Made by a program: the position numbers and the translations under genes
In this document: piece after piece, positions 8,071 to 18,011 of the stretch
How the letters are laid out: every line of letters starts with the position of its first letter
How positions within the stretch are numbered: position 1 is the first letter of the stretch
The notes under the pieces: model-generated
Told to the model about the DNA's origin: nothing
Databases searched by the model: none
Seen by the model: the letters and a program-made list of their open reading frames with translations, nothing else
NCBI GenBank assembly: GCA_024403935.1
Contig: JAKSQV010000012.1
Location: 1-38,935, forward strand
DNA: 38,935 nucleotides
From: Ruminococcus sp.
Lineage (GTDB): Bacteria > Bacillota > Clostridia > Oscillospirales > Ruminococcaceae
Reading direction: 5' to 3'

Positions 8071-11007
8071 TTGAATATTATCATGCTTTGCCGGAGAATC
8101 ACCTCCGGCGCATTGTCATGCTTTATCGCAGCCGGCAGCCTCTCAGGCATCCCTTCTGCCTCAGCGGCGGCTGCTCCCTCTGCCCTCAGCGATGACTACT
8201 TCCGTATCGAGCCCGTTGATACGGACACACCGTCATACAGCAGCTACTATGACGAATACAGCGGCGAAAAGCGTCCCGACAAGGAGATAGCTATTTGTGC
8301 CGCAGACTACCGTTCGGCAGAGGACGGTACATTTTCTGTCGGAAGCTTCGGCACAGATGAGGATGTCCGCAGCGGTGTCCTGATATGGGAAAGCTCCGAC
8401 GGGAAGCTCTCATACGACATTGATGTCAATGAAACAGGCATATACTGCCTCGGCATACGCTATTTTCCGATCGAGTCAAACAGCTCGCAGATAGAGCTGT
8501 CCATGCAGATCGACGGCAGAACTCCGTACGATACGGCAAGCCGTCTCACCCTCAACCGCGTGTGGACTGACGAATCGGAGATACATAAGGATTCACGCGG
8601 CAATCAGGTGCGTCCCGCGCAGATACAGAAGGGTATGTGGCAGGAGTGCGACTTTGGCGACATCGACGGACTTTTCGGCGAGCCGCTGTTCTTCTTCCTC
8701 GAAAAGGGCAGACATGAGATAAGCTTTACTTCCGAACGTGCTCAGCTTGCGATCGAAAGCCTGACCTTCCACAATCCCGACAAGCTCCCGACGTATGAGG
8801 AATACCGCAGCTCCGTGAACGCGGCAGGCTCGTCAGAGCCCGATATATTCCGCATCGAAGGCGAGAATGCGTCACTCAAGTCCGATCCGACGCTCTACCC
8901 GACATACGATAATACAAGCTATCTCGTATCACCGTCCGATCCGACCAAAGTCGTGTACAACACTCTCGGCTCGGGCAACTGGAAAAAAGCCCTCCAGTCC
9001 GTAACGTGGACTATTCCCAAAGAGGAGATAGACTCTGACGGATGGTACAGAATAGGCATAAAGTCGCGTCAGAACCAGATGCGCGGCTTCTACTCCAACA
9101 GGAGGATATACATTGACGGAAAAGTTCCGTGCAGCGAGCTTGATCAGGTAAAGTTCTTCTACGATACCGACTGGAGCGTAGTTACTCCAAAGGCGGAAAA
9201 CGGCGAAGATATATACGTCTATCTCACTGCCGGCACCGACCACACCATTACGATGGAATGCGTTCCCGGAGAAATAGGCAACTCCATGCGCAGGCTCGAT
9301 GATGCCATCACCGACCTCAACACCTACTACCGCAGGATTCTGATGATAACGGGACCTGCTCCCGACCAGTACACCGACTACTACGTACACGAAAAGATAC
9401 CCGGTCTCGTCAGCGAATTCAAGAGGCTCTCTCAGGAGCTGAAAGACATTCAGGGCGAAATAGAAAGTCTCTCAGAATCGGCAGGCTCGGAAGCCGCCTC
9501 CCTCGAAACAATAACGGTCATCCTTGACAAGTGTACCGAAAAGCCGCTCAGGATACCTGATTATCTTACGCAGATAAAGGACAGCATAGCTTCCGTATCC
9601 GCGTGGGAAAGAGACTACCGCGACCAGCCGCTTGAGGTCGATTATATCGAATTTGCGACCGAAGGCGAAAACTTCACGGGCAGCAAAGAAAAGCTCGGAA
9701 AGTCGATAGCGTTCAGCGTTAAGTCGTTTATCGGCTCATTCTTCGAGGATTATACCACCCTCTCCGATGTCACGGGAGAGGACGCCATAAATGTATGGGT
9801 ATCACTCGGGCGCGATCAGGCTCAGGTCGTAAAGGAAATGACCGAAAACGAATTCATGCAGGAGTACAATATCCCTATCTCTGTCAACCTTGTGGTCGGC
9901 GGAGTGGTAGAAGCCACGCTTGCAGGAAAAGGTCCTGATGTGGCACTCTTCCTCGGCGGAGAATTCCCCGTCAATCTCGCTGCGCGCGACCTGCTCGTGG
10001 ACATCTCCGACACCACACAGTTCTCCGATTTTGACACGGTAACCGAACGCTTTCAGGAAAACGCCATGACACCGTATCAGTACAACGGCGGCACATACGG
10101 TCTGCCGATAAGCCAGACCTTCCCGATGATGTTCTACCGCACCGATGTCCTCTCGGAGCTCGGCTTCACATCTCCGCCGGAGACGTGGACAGAGCTTATT
10201 GATATGCTCCCTGCGCTCCAGCGCAACTACATGAATGTGGGACTCATTCTCCCGCCGACAAATATCTCACCTGCTACCGAAGCAGGACACACCTTTGCAA
10301 TGCTTCTGCTCCAGAAGGGGCTGAACTACTATGACGAGGAACAGACGGCTTCTACATTCGATTCCGTTGAAGCTGTACAGTCCTTTGAGGAGTGGACGGA
10401 CTTCTACACCAAATACAGCTTCGTCCAGCAGTACGATGCATTCAGCCGCTTCAGAACAGGCGAATATCCCATTGTAATATCCAACTATACCTTCTTCAAC
10501 CAGCTTGCTGTCGCCTCTCCCGAAATAAAGGGGCTCTGGAGCTTCTGCCCTGTTCCGGGCACTCTCCGCGATGACGGCACGGTATCTCACGCTGCCAACT
10601 CAACCGGCGCAGGCGCGGTGATATTCAAGAAGGTCAAGAACAAGGAGAATGCGTGGAAGTACATCAAGTGGTTCACTGAAGCCGACACGCAGGTTCGCTA
10701 CGGCACACAGATAGAGGGGCTGCTCGGTACGCTCGGCAGATTCGATACCGCCAACACCGAAGCTCTCGCCCAGCTCTCATGGTCACGCGGCGAATACGAA
10801 AGGCTCGCTGCTCAGCAGGCAGAGCTTGTCGAGATACCCGTTATCCCGTCATCCTATGCCGTTACCAGAAACATCATGAACGCATTCAGAGAGACCGTCA
10901 ACGAGCTTGAGAATCCGCGTGACACACTGATATGGTACAACCGCGACATCAACGACGAGATAACAAGAAAACGCAGTAATCTCGGTCTTGATAAAGACAA
11001 AAAATAG
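8071..11007 (+). CDS. Giant extracellular solute-binding protein with carbohydrate-binding-like modules
   Basis: The start chosen is TTG 8071 (978 residues), six bases after AAAGGCGG; a GTG at 8011 lies inside a leader hairpin. A signal peptide spans about residues 1-33, ending near ASAAAA. Two beta-rich blocks follow (about 30-200 and 250-425). Each has an FRIE-type opening and a closing strand resembling CBM6/CBM35-like modules. A helical linker covers about 440-540. The C-terminal half (about 565-975) is a family-1 sugar-binding protein, with GKGPDVALFLGGEF, GGTYGLPISQTFPMMFYRTD and FRTGEYPIVISNY. Most such proteins have only about 430-550 residues. It probably captures an oligosaccharide for the permeases that follow. 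No lipobox is evident, so surface retention may depend on partners. Confidence 0.85.
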   Translation: MNIIMLCRRITSGALSCFIAAGSLSGIPSASAAAAPSALSDDYFRIEPVDTDTPSYSSYYDEYSGEKRPDKEIAICAADYRSAEDGTFSVGSFGTDEDVRSGVLIWESSDGKLSYDIDVNETGIYCLGIRYFPIESNSSQIELSMQIDGRTPYDTASRLTLNRVWTDESEIHKDSRGNQVRPAQIQKGMWQECDFGDIDGLFGEPLFFFLEKGRHEISFTSERAQLAIESLTFHNPDKLPTYEEYRSSVNAAGSSEPDIFRIEGENASLKSDPTLYPTYDNTSYLVSPSDPTKVVYNTLGSGNWKKALQSVTWTIPKEEIDSDGWYRIGIKSRQNQMRGFYSNRRIYIDGKVPCSELDQVKFFYDTDWSVVTPKAENGEDIYVYLTAGTDHTITMECVPGEIGNSMRRLDDAITDLNTYYRRILMITGPAPDQYTDYYVHEKIPGLVSEFKRLSQELKDIQGEIESLSESAGSEAASLETITVILDKCTEKPLRIPDYLTQIKDSIASVSAWERDYRDQPLEVDYIEFATEGENFTGSKEKLGKSIAFSVKSFIGSFFEDYTTLSDVTGEDAINVWVSLGRDQAQVVKEMTENEFMQEYNIPISVNLVVGGVVEATLAGKGPDVALFLGGEFPVNLAARDLLVDISDTTQFSDFDTVTERFQENAMTPYQYNGGTYGLPISQTFPMMFYRTDVLSELGFTSPPETWTELIDMLPALQRNYMNVGLILPPTNISPATEAGHTFAMLLLQKGLNYYDEEQTASTFDSVEAVQSFEEWTDFYTKYSFVQQYDAFSRFRTGEYPIVISNYTFFNQLAVASPEIKGLWSFCPVPGTLRDDGTVSHAANSTGAGAVIFKKVKNKENAWKYIKWFTEADTQVRYGTQIEGLLGTLGRFDTANTEALAQLSWSRGEYERLAAQQAELVEIPVIPSSYAVTRNIMNAFRETVNELENPRDTLIWYNRDINDEITRKRSNLGLDKDKK

Positions 11008-11023
11008 AAAGGAGGGACTCCTC

Positions 11024-11965
11024 TTGGCTCAGATAGCTGCCGAAGATATCGGCAAAAGGACAAAGCGTGAGGAACGCGCCATGATGTGGCGGTCATTCAA
11101 GATGAACAGATCGTGCTACCTCATGCTTGCGCCGTTTATGCTGTTTTTCATAGTATTTACAATAGTGCCTGTTGTGATGTCCCTCCCTATGGGATTCACC
11201 GATTTCAATATGGCACAGGCTCCGAAGTTTGTCGGACTCTCGAACTATACAACATTATTCCTTTCGGACAAGATATTCATCAAATCCATAAGGGTAACGA
11301 TAGTATTTGCACTGTTCACAGGTCCCGTAAGCTATATTCTTTGCTTCCTTCTGGCATGGCTCATAAATGAGCTCCATCCGAAGCTCAAAACGATATTCAC
11401 GCTCATATTCTACGCTCCGTCGCTTGCAAACGTCTACACGGCATGGACACTGATATTCAGCGGCGATATGAACGGCTATGCAAACTCCTTCCTCATCAAC
11501 CTCGGACTCATCAGCTCGCCCGTACAATGGCTGACAGACGGCAGATATATCCTCGGCGTGACGATAGTCGTACAGCTCTGGATCTCGCTCGGAGCAGGCT
11601 TCCTTGCTCTGCGTGCAGGCTTCCAGAACATCGACCGCTCGATGTACGAGGCAGGTGCCATCGAGGGCATCCGCACACGCTGGCAGGAGCTTATCTACAT
11701 CGTGATCCCGTCAATGGGACCTCAGCTCATGTTTGCGGCTGTAATGCAGATAGTAAGCTCTTTCACGGCAGGAACCGTCGCACAGAACCTTGTCGGCTTC
11801 CCGAGCACCGACTACAAAGCACACACGATCATGACTCATGCGTTCGACTACGGCTGGGTACGCTATGAAATGGGCTACGCATCGGCAATATGCATGGTGC
11901 TGTTCGTTGTGATGTACCTGCTGAACAAGCTTATCAGCAAGGTGCTCAGCAAATATATGGACTAA
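11024..11965 (+). CDS. Sugar ABC transporter permease (MalF/UgpA type), first pair
   Basis: A 313-residue inner-membrane permease with six predicted spans. The EAA loop that contacts the ATPase reads EAGAIEGIRTRWQELIYIVIP (about residues 218-238). The start is TTG 11024, eight bases after AAAGGAGG (11008-11015); a longer frame from 10988 overlaps the preceding gene. The spacing to the solute-binding protein gene is 16 bases and to the partner permease 12 bases. It should pair with the next gene to form one sugar channel. No ATPase is encoded nearby, so a shared MsmX-type ATPase from elsewhere is implied. Confidence 0.92.
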   Translation: MAQIAAEDIGKRTKREERAMMWRSFKMNRSCYLMLAPFMLFFIVFTIVPVVMSLPMGFTDFNMAQAPKFVGLSNYTTLFLSDKIFIKSIRVTIVFALFTGPVSYILCFLLAWLINELHPKLKTIFTLIFYAPSLANVYTAWTLIFSGDMNGYANSFLINLGLISSPVQWLTDGRYILGVTIVVQLWISLGAGFLALRAGFQNIDRSMYEAGAIEGIRTRWQELIYIVIPSMGPQLMFAAVMQIVSSFTAGTVAQNLVGFPSTDYKAHTIMTHAFDYGWVRYEMGYASAICMVLFVVMYLLNKLISKVLSKYMD

Positions 11966-11977
11966 GGAGGTGGAACA

Positions 11978-12856
11978 GTGGCTCAGGTCAATACCGTGAA
12001 GCTCAAAGCTTCAAACAAGCAGGCAGGCAGAAAGATAGGCGGAACTGTTGCTATCTTTGCCTTTCTGGCAATTCTCGGACTCTTTATGCTGTTCCCTATC
12101 TACCTTATCTGTATAATGTCCGTAAAGCCGGTAGAGGAGCTGTTCATCTTTCCGCCGAAGCTGTACGCGATACGTCCGACTCTCGACAATTTCAGCGATA
12201 TGTTCGAGGTGCTCAACAGCAACCGCGTACCGTTCTCAAGATATGTTTTCAACAGCGTTGCCGTGACCGTATCGGTAACGGTGCTTCAGTGCATATTCGC
12301 ATCAATGGCGGCATTCGTGCTCGCAAAGTGCAGATTCCCGGGAAGCAAGCTCATAAACAGCATTATTGTCGTTTCACTGCTCTACCAGTCAAACGTCATA
12401 TACATCATGCAGTACATCGTAATGGCGAAGCTCGGGCTTATCGACAATCCGCTCGCACTGATACTCCCGTCGATAGCCTCACCTATGGGACTTTTCCTGA
12501 TGAGGCAGTCGATAAGTCAGGTACCCGATGCCATGATAGAAGCGGCAAAGGTTGACGGAGCAGGACTGTTCCGCATCTGCTGGCAGATAGTCATGCCCAA
12601 TCAGAAGCCCGCTCTCATGACCATAATCATCTTTGCATTTCAGGCGGCATGGAGAATAGAAGCAGGCTCCGTAGTCTTTCAGGAGCAGTACAAGACTCTC
12701 CCGACCGTCGTCAATCAGGCAGCCTCGGCAGGTCTCGCCCGTGCAGGCGTAGCTGCCGCCGCCGCAGTATTCATGCTCATCCCGCCCATCGTGGTATTCA
12801 TGCTCGCACAGCGTCAGGTCATCGAGACAATGGCACATTCGGGCATCAAGGACTAA
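11978..12856 (+). CDS. Carbohydrate ABC transporter permease (MalG/UgpE type), first pair
   Basis: A 292-residue partner of the preceding permease. After a short basic N-terminus it has about six spans, the first at LAILGLFMLFPIYLICIM. The EAA loop is EAAKVDGAGLFRICWQIVMP, a clean match to the CUT1 family. The start is GTG 11978, with AAGGAGG at 11964-11970. It precedes the NHL-repeat gene by 13 bases. The QRQVIETMAHSGIKD C-terminus is the usual ending of MalG-type permeases. Confidence 0.93.
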   Translation: MAQVNTVKLKASNKQAGRKIGGTVAIFAFLAILGLFMLFPIYLICIMSVKPVEELFIFPPKLYAIRPTLDNFSDMFEVLNSNRVPFSRYVFNSVAVTVSVTVLQCIFASMAAFVLAKCRFPGSKLINSIIVVSLLYQSNVIYIMQYIVMAKLGLIDNPLALILPSIASPMGLFLMRQSISQVPDAMIEAAKVDGAGLFRICWQIVMPNQKPALMTIIIFAFQAAWRIEAGSVVFQEQYKTLPTVVNQAASAGLARAGVAAAAAVFMLIPPIVVFMLAQRQVIETMAHSGIKD

Positions 12857-12869
12857 GGAGGGCAGGCGT

Positions 12870-14534
12870 ATGAAAAAACTATCAGGCAGGCTTATCACCC
12901 TCGCCCTCTCTGCCGCTCTGCTCGGAGGCTGTGTTTCAGCCCTCACCGCAAACGCAGACGAGCCTTATGACGTTTACAACTACGACCGCTGGGGAGAAGC
13001 TGTCCCCTCACAGGCGGGCTATATCGCCGACCGCGCTGTTTCAGGCTATGACCTCGGTGTGGGCGCATTTGACTCGCCCTCAGACATCTTTTTCAGCCAT
13101 GACGGTACCTTTTACATTGTCGATTCAGGCAATGACCGCATTGTTGCTGTCAATTCCGACTTCTCCGAAGCAACGGAGGTTTTCAACAGCTTCACCATGC
13201 CTGACGGCTCGGAGACTAAGCTGAAAAATCCGCAGGGCATATTCATCTCGGCAGAAAACGACCTCATGTATATCGCTGACAACGAGAACTCACGCGTTCT
13301 CATCTGCGACAGGAACGGCAACGTTCAGAGCGAGATGACCAAGCCGACCTCCGAAATATTCGACCAGAAGCGCACCTTTCTGCCGAAGCGCGTCATTGCC
13401 GACAAGGCAGGAAATGTGTACGTTGTGCTCGACAACATCACCACAGGCGCGGTAATGTTCGCTCCTGACGGTGAATTCATCGGATTCTACGGTGCAAACC
13501 GCGTTCAGCCTACGGCGGAGATAATCGGCAGATATTTCACAAGCCTGTTCACCCCTGAGGAAAAGCGTGCGCGCCGTGCAAGAAACGTTCCTACCGGCAT
13601 CACGAGCTTTGACATTGACGGCGACTTCATCTTCACCTGTGCATCTTCCTCGACACAGACCACCGATACGGTCAAAAAGCTCAACGCCGCAGGCAACAAC
13701 ATATTTGCGAATATGGACCTCAAATTCGGTGATTATGCCCCCATGTACGATACCTCGCAGAACAAGCTCCTTGCTCCTGCGATATGCGATATTGACATCG
13801 CTGATGACGGCAATATCAACTGCCTCGACTTCACTACGGGACGCATTTTCCAGTACGATGAAGACTGCAACCTCATCTTTATTACCGGAACGCTTGCAAA
13901 GCAGGTCGGCGGTTTTGACCACGCCGCAGCGATCGAATCGAACGGCAGCAATCTCTACGTTGTGGACAGCCAGAAGGATACGGTGACCATATTCAGAGAA
14001 ACCGACTTCGGAAAAATAGTCCATAAGGCTACCGCCTACTATAACGCAGGCTACTATGAGGAGGCTCTCGGTCCGTGGCAGGAGGTACTCAAACGCGACG
14101 GCAACTACCTGCGTGCCAATGTGGGCGTTGCATCCGCTCTGCTGCGCAAAGGCGACTACAAGGGAGCAATGAAATATGCAAAGCTCGCCGGTTCAGGCAA
14201 TATTTACAACAAAGCATTTGAGGGCTACCGTACGGAGTTCCTCAGACAGCACTTCGGACTTGTATTTGCCATTGCGGCTGCAATAGCTGCTGTCCTGTGT
14301 GCGCTCGGCATCGTCCTGAAGAAGCGCAGAAAGCTTCGTGCGGCAGAGAAAAAGATTCCCGAAGATGCCGCAATAGCAAGGCTCGACCTCGATAACGGCG
14401 AAGCGGCAGAAGCGTTACAGGCTCTTGAAGCAGAGACAAAGGCTGATGAGGAAGCCGCACGTCTCAAAGCCGAGATAGCCGCAGCAAATAATGCTTCCGA
14501 CAATGAAAGAACGAAAGGAGGAACAGCAACATGA
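12870..14534 (+). CDS. NHL-repeat/TPR protein with N-terminal signal and C-terminal membrane anchor
   Basis: A 554-residue protein of unknown role. The first 21 residues form a signal ending LLGGC, a possible lipobox; cleavage at ANA-DE (about 29-30) is the alternative. Residues 65-385 hold about five NHL-like beta-propeller repeats, such as [20 protein letters not shown] and [23 protein letters not shown]-like helices follow (about 388-455, [18 protein letters not shown]). One membrane span is at about 463-484. A Lys/Arg-rich stop (KKRRK) and an Ala/Glu-rich, probably coiled cytoplasmic tail close the protein. The propeller should therefore lie outside and the tail inside. It may scaffold or sense the transporter. 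ATGA overlap joins it to the Yip1 gene. Confidence 0.82.
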   Translation: MKKLSGRLITLALSAALLGGCVSALTANADEPYDVYNYDRWGEAVPSQAGYIADRAVSGYDLGVGAFDSPSDIFFSHDGTFYIVDSGNDRIVAVNSDFSEATEVFNSFTMPDGSETKLKNPQGIFISAENDLMYIADNENSRVLICDRNGNVQSEMTKPTSEIFDQKRTFLPKRVIADKAGNVYVVLDNITTGAVMFAPDGEFIGFYGANRVQPTAEIIGRYFTSLFTPEEKRARRARNVPTGITSFDIDGDFIFTCASSSTQTTDTVKKLNAAGNNIFANMDLKFGDYAPMYDTSQNKLLAPAICDIDIADDGNINCLDFTTGRIFQYDEDCNLIFITGTLAKQVGGFDHAAAIESNGSNLYVVDSQKDTVTIFRETDFGKIVHKATAYYNAGYYEEALGPWQEVLKRDGNYLRANVGVASALLRKGDYKGAMKYAKLAGSGNIYNKAFEGYRTEFLRQHFGLVFAIAAAIAAVLCALGIVLKKRRKLRAAEKKIPEDAAIARLDLDNGEAAEALQALEAETKADEEAARLKAEIAAANNASDNERTKGGTAT

Positions 14535-15160
14535 TGGATCTTAGTCCTGCCGAGTGGGTAAAGCACGCTGTCACCCACCCTGCGGAAGGCTTTGAGGATA
14601 TGCGCTGGAAAAAGTCAGGCTCGCTGAAGATAGCTTTCCTGATAGTGTTCATGCTGTTCCTCTCCGAGATAGCATACGAAAGGCTGTACGGCTTCCAGTT
14701 TGTCGTACCCAATGACAAGGTATTCAACATCATCCCGTTCATCACAAAAACGATAGTCGTTTTTGCAGCATGGGTGATAGGCAACTGGTCGGTATGTACT
14801 CTCCTTGACGGAGAAGGCACAATGCGGAATATATGCATTTACAGTGCCTATTCGCTGATACCGTTCATCGCACAGCGGTTCATCAACGTGATACTATCGC
14901 ACATCCTTATCCGCGATGAAGCTGTTTTTATGCAGGCGATAGAGATCATAGGCGTCGGCTGGACAGCAATACTGCTGTTCTCGGCTATCAAATCGGTACA
15001 CCAGTACAGCTTCGGCGAGACAGTTTTCGCTATCGTCCTGACGATAGCGGCAATGCTGATAATGCTGATGCTGCTCGTGCTTTTCATGTCGCTGATACAG
15101 CAAGTGTACATCTTCATTTCAACAATTTACACGGAACTCTCATACAGGATAAGAGTCTGA
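14531..15160 (+). CDS. Yip1-family membrane protein
   Basis: A 209-residue protein with a short amphipathic N-terminus ([28 protein letters not shown]) and about five spans from residue 34 on. The [11 protein letters not shown] lead followed by a five-span bundle is characteristic of bacterial Yip1-like proteins. It starts at ATG 14531 inside the stop of the NHL gene (ATGA), so the two are tightly coupled. Eukaryotic Yip1 proteins act in membrane trafficking, but bacterial ones are uncharacterised. Its place between an NHL protein and a DUF5696 protein suggests an accessory membrane part of the same complex. Confidence 0.8.
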   Translation: MMDLSPAEWVKHAVTHPAEGFEDMRWKKSGSLKIAFLIVFMLFLSEIAYERLYGFQFVVPNDKVFNIIPFITKTIVVFAAWVIGNWSVCTLLDGEGTMRNICIYSAYSLIPFIAQRFINVILSHILIRDEAVFMQAIEIIGVGWTAILLFSAIKSVHQYSFGETVFAIVLTIAAMLIMLMLLVLFMSLIQQVYIFISTIYTELSYRIRV

Positions 15161-15179
15161 CGGAACGGCGGTGATACCT

Positions 15180-18011
15180 ATGGTAAACAAAATAAAACGT
15201 GTACTGCTGTGCCTGCTTGCCGTTTCAACGATGACCGTATCTGCCGACATCTACGCCGATAACGCTGACGAAGCCGATACGGCGGCTGAGACTGACAGCA
15301 GCGAAGAAGATACCGAAGACGGCTCATCCGCAGAAAAAGCGGCAAAGCTCAAAGAGACCGCGGAGAAGGTCCGTGCGGAATATGACGACATCACAGCATA
15401 TCTCAGGCTGCTCGGATCGGCTGACGGCATTGACATCTACGTCATGGACAAGGACACCGAGGAAACAATATGGGCTGAAAACGGCGGAAAACCTGAGAAG
15501 AAATCCGACTACACCGACGAGCAGAAGGAGCTTGCCGACAAAATAAGCAGCCTCAAAAAGCTCGGCGACCTTGTAGCTGTCGATCCCGTAAAGAAGGAAG
15601 CTCTTGCGAGCTTCAGCGACAGCAGCAAATGTGATGAGGGTAAGCTCTACATAAGCGATGCAAAACGCTATCTGCTCTGCGTGGACAGCGACCTCACCCG
15701 TGTGATACGGATACGCCGTGTTATTTCGACCATTGACGATCCGTCACTGTTCAGCTCCGTTGACGGCAAGGTGCTCGAACGTATGGACAGCGACTATAAA
15801 AAGGTGATCGCATCATTCAGAGAAAGCGGCACTGAGGACGGGAAAAAGGTATTCCGCAGCGATGACGGCTCCGCTTTTGCATGGCTCAGCCCTGACGGAA
15901 AACAGGTCATCGGCACATACAGGCAATGCGCTGAAAATGACAGCTTCATCATGCTCGTGGACGACCGTCTCGGCAACTTCGGTCTCAAAAACAAGTCCAC
16001 AGGATATATCTGGTGGTCATCTCCGCTTGAAGCCGCCCGTGACAAGGTGGCGACTCCCCTGCTGGTCAATGAGCTGCGCTCATCGAATACGCTCCGCTAC
16101 GGCATACCCTCAAAGCGTTCCAACAACAACGTTCTGCGCTCAGGCACAGACGACTGCAAGATAAGCGTCAGCGATATCAGGAACGGAGTTGAAGTCACAT
16201 ACAGCTATACAAAAGGCTTCAGCTTTCCTGTCGAATACACCCTTGAAGACGACTGCCTGAAGGCATCTCTCAAGGTCTCGGAGATAAAAGAACCCAAGGA
16301 TGAAACGATAGCCACAGAGCTCACGATAATGAACAGCTTCGGAGCCGCCTCCGACACCGAGGACGGCTACTTCGTGATACCTGACGGCTGCGGAGCACTT
16401 GTCCGCTTCAACAACAATAAAACAATGGAAACAAACGCCTATCAGCAGCGCGTATACGGTCCTGATGTGACCGTCGTGCCGACAAGCAGAGGGGCAGTTT
16501 CCGAGCAGATATACCTGCCTGTATACGGCATAGTCAAGGAGGATAACGCAATGCTCGTGGTCGCATCCAAGGGCGACTCGAATGCATATCTTTCGGCTCA
16601 GGTGTCAAAGCAGTCCAACAGCAGCTACAACCTCTGCAATTTCACATTCATACTCCGCGGCACGGATACGTTCTATATGTCGGGCAACAACAGCGACAAG
16701 CTGACCGTCTTTGAGACAGGCGACATCATGTCGGACGACATAGAGCTGTGCTACTACCCGATAGCCAAGGAAAATGCGGACTACACCGACATTGCCGACC
16801 GTTACAGACAATACCTCATCGAGGAAGAAGGCGTGGAGCCGAAATCATCGGATGCGGCAATGTATGTTGACCTCTACGGCGGTACTCTCAAGAAAAAGCC
16901 CGTGCTCGGCATACCTGTCACGATGAAGCAGTCCGTCACCAAATACGGAGAGGCTCTTGAAATACTCAGCGAGCTCAAGGACAAGGGAGTTGACAACATG
17001 GTCGTCTCCTACAACGGCTGGACAGATGACGGCATCAGGCGGAAAATAGACAATGAAGCCTCCCCCTCGGGAACTCTCGGCGGCAAGAGCGGCTTCAGAA
17101 AACTCACCGACTTCATTGACGACAACGGCTTTGAATTCTATCCCGCTTCAAGCAACAGAGACTTCTACTCGGGCAACGGCTACTACTCGTTCACGAGCAC
17201 CTGTGTAAGAGGTTCAGGCTCGTACTCCCGTATCGTCAGCTATGACCGCGCATATGGTATTCCTGACGGATTCAGGAAGAATATGTCGCTGCTCTCACCG
17301 AGCTGCTTCGGCGAGGTCTACGACGAGCTTGCGGACAACTGCTCAGAAGCAGGACTCAGCGGCGTATCCGTGGACAATGCGGCATCATCGCTCTATGGTG
17401 ACTACGGCAAAAAGAACATCTCACGCTTCAAGGCAATGACCATAGCCGAGGAGGCATTCGGCAAGCTGGAAGAAAAGCTCGGGAACGGCTTCATTGCCGA
17501 CGGTGCGAACGCCTACGCTTTGCCGTACATCAGCCGCATCACGAATGTACCGCTCTCATCAAGCAGATTCGACATCTTCAACGAGGATGTGCCGTTCTAT
17601 CAGATGGTGATGCACGGACTTATCCCCTGCTCCACAGCTCCGATAAACGGGGACGCCGATCCGTCCGCACTGCTGCTGATGGCTGCATCTACCGGAAGCC
17701 AGCTCAGCTATGACATGATATACAGCGAATCAAGCGTGCTCAAGGACACCGACTATGATAATTACTTCTATGCAGACTGCCGCTGCTGGACGGACACTGC
17801 TGCGGAGAAATACCGCCTTCTTGCTCCTATGCTCAACAGCATCGGCGACAGCACGATTACAGGCTGGGAGCTCGGAAACGGCGGTGATCTCATTACAACG
17901 ACATATTCAGACGGCACAGTCGTAAAGACAGACCTCAAAACAAAAACTGTCGAATACAACGGAAAGATGATCTCGCTTGCAGATGATGAGGAAGGAGGTA
18001 TCAGTGACTAA
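15180..18011 (+). CDS. Large secreted DUF5696-like protein, possible divergent glycoside hydrolase
   Basis: A 943-residue protein. The start is ATG 15180, six bases after GGCGGTG; GTG 15171 in frame is the alternative. A signal peptide covers about residues 1-28. An acidic, low-complexity stretch (about 28-55) and a helical/mixed region follow. A large beta-rich domain spans about 240-540. The last 370 residues look like a TIM-barrel hydrolase, with strand-end motifs NMVVSYNGWTDDG (about 605), LSGVSVDNAASS (about 727) and a closing TYSDGTVVKTDL (about 909). Size, layout and context match proteins grouped as DUF5696. The Asp in SVDN is a candidate catalytic residue. The enzyme reading is inference, as no standard hydrolase signature is complete. 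Confidence 0.7.
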   Translation: MVNKIKRVLLCLLAVSTMTVSADIYADNADEADTAAETDSSEEDTEDGSSAEKAAKLKETAEKVRAEYDDITAYLRLLGSADGIDIYVMDKDTEETIWAENGGKPEKKSDYTDEQKELADKISSLKKLGDLVAVDPVKKEALASFSDSSKCDEGKLYISDAKRYLLCVDSDLTRVIRIRRVISTIDDPSLFSSVDGKVLERMDSDYKKVIASFRESGTEDGKKVFRSDDGSAFAWLSPDGKQVIGTYRQCAENDSFIMLVDDRLGNFGLKNKSTGYIWWSSPLEAARDKVATPLLVNELRSSNTLRYGIPSKRSNNNVLRSGTDDCKISVSDIRNGVEVTYSYTKGFSFPVEYTLEDDCLKASLKVSEIKEPKDETIATELTIMNSFGAASDTEDGYFVIPDGCGALVRFNNNKTMETNAYQQRVYGPDVTVVPTSRGAVSEQIYLPVYGIVKEDNAMLVVASKGDSNAYLSAQVSKQSNSSYNLCNFTFILRGTDTFYMSGNNSDKLTVFETGDIMSDDIELCYYPIAKENADYTDIADRYRQYLIEEEGVEPKSSDAAMYVDLYGGTLKKKPVLGIPVTMKQSVTKYGEALEILSELKDKGVDNMVVSYNGWTDDGIRRKIDNEASPSGTLGGKSGFRKLTDFIDDNGFEFYPASSNRDFYSGNGYYSFTSTCVRGSGSYSRIVSYDRAYGIPDGFRKNMSLLSPSCFGEVYDELADNCSEAGLSGVSVDNAASSLYGDYGKKNISRFKAMTIAEEAFGKLEEKLGNGFIADGANAYALPYISRITNVPLSSSRFDIFNEDVPFYQMVMHGLIPCSTAPINGDADPSALLLMAASTGSQLSYDMIYSESSVLKDTDYDNYFYADCRCWTDTAAEKYRLLAPMLNSIGDSTITGWELGNGGDLITTTYSDGTVVKTDLKTKTVEYNGKMISLADDEEGGISD

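Noticed and set aside
13290-14024. A 244-codon open frame antisense to the NHL-repeat gene
   Set aside because: The plus strand has clear repeats and domains here, and the antisense product resembles no protein family and lacks a ribosome site.
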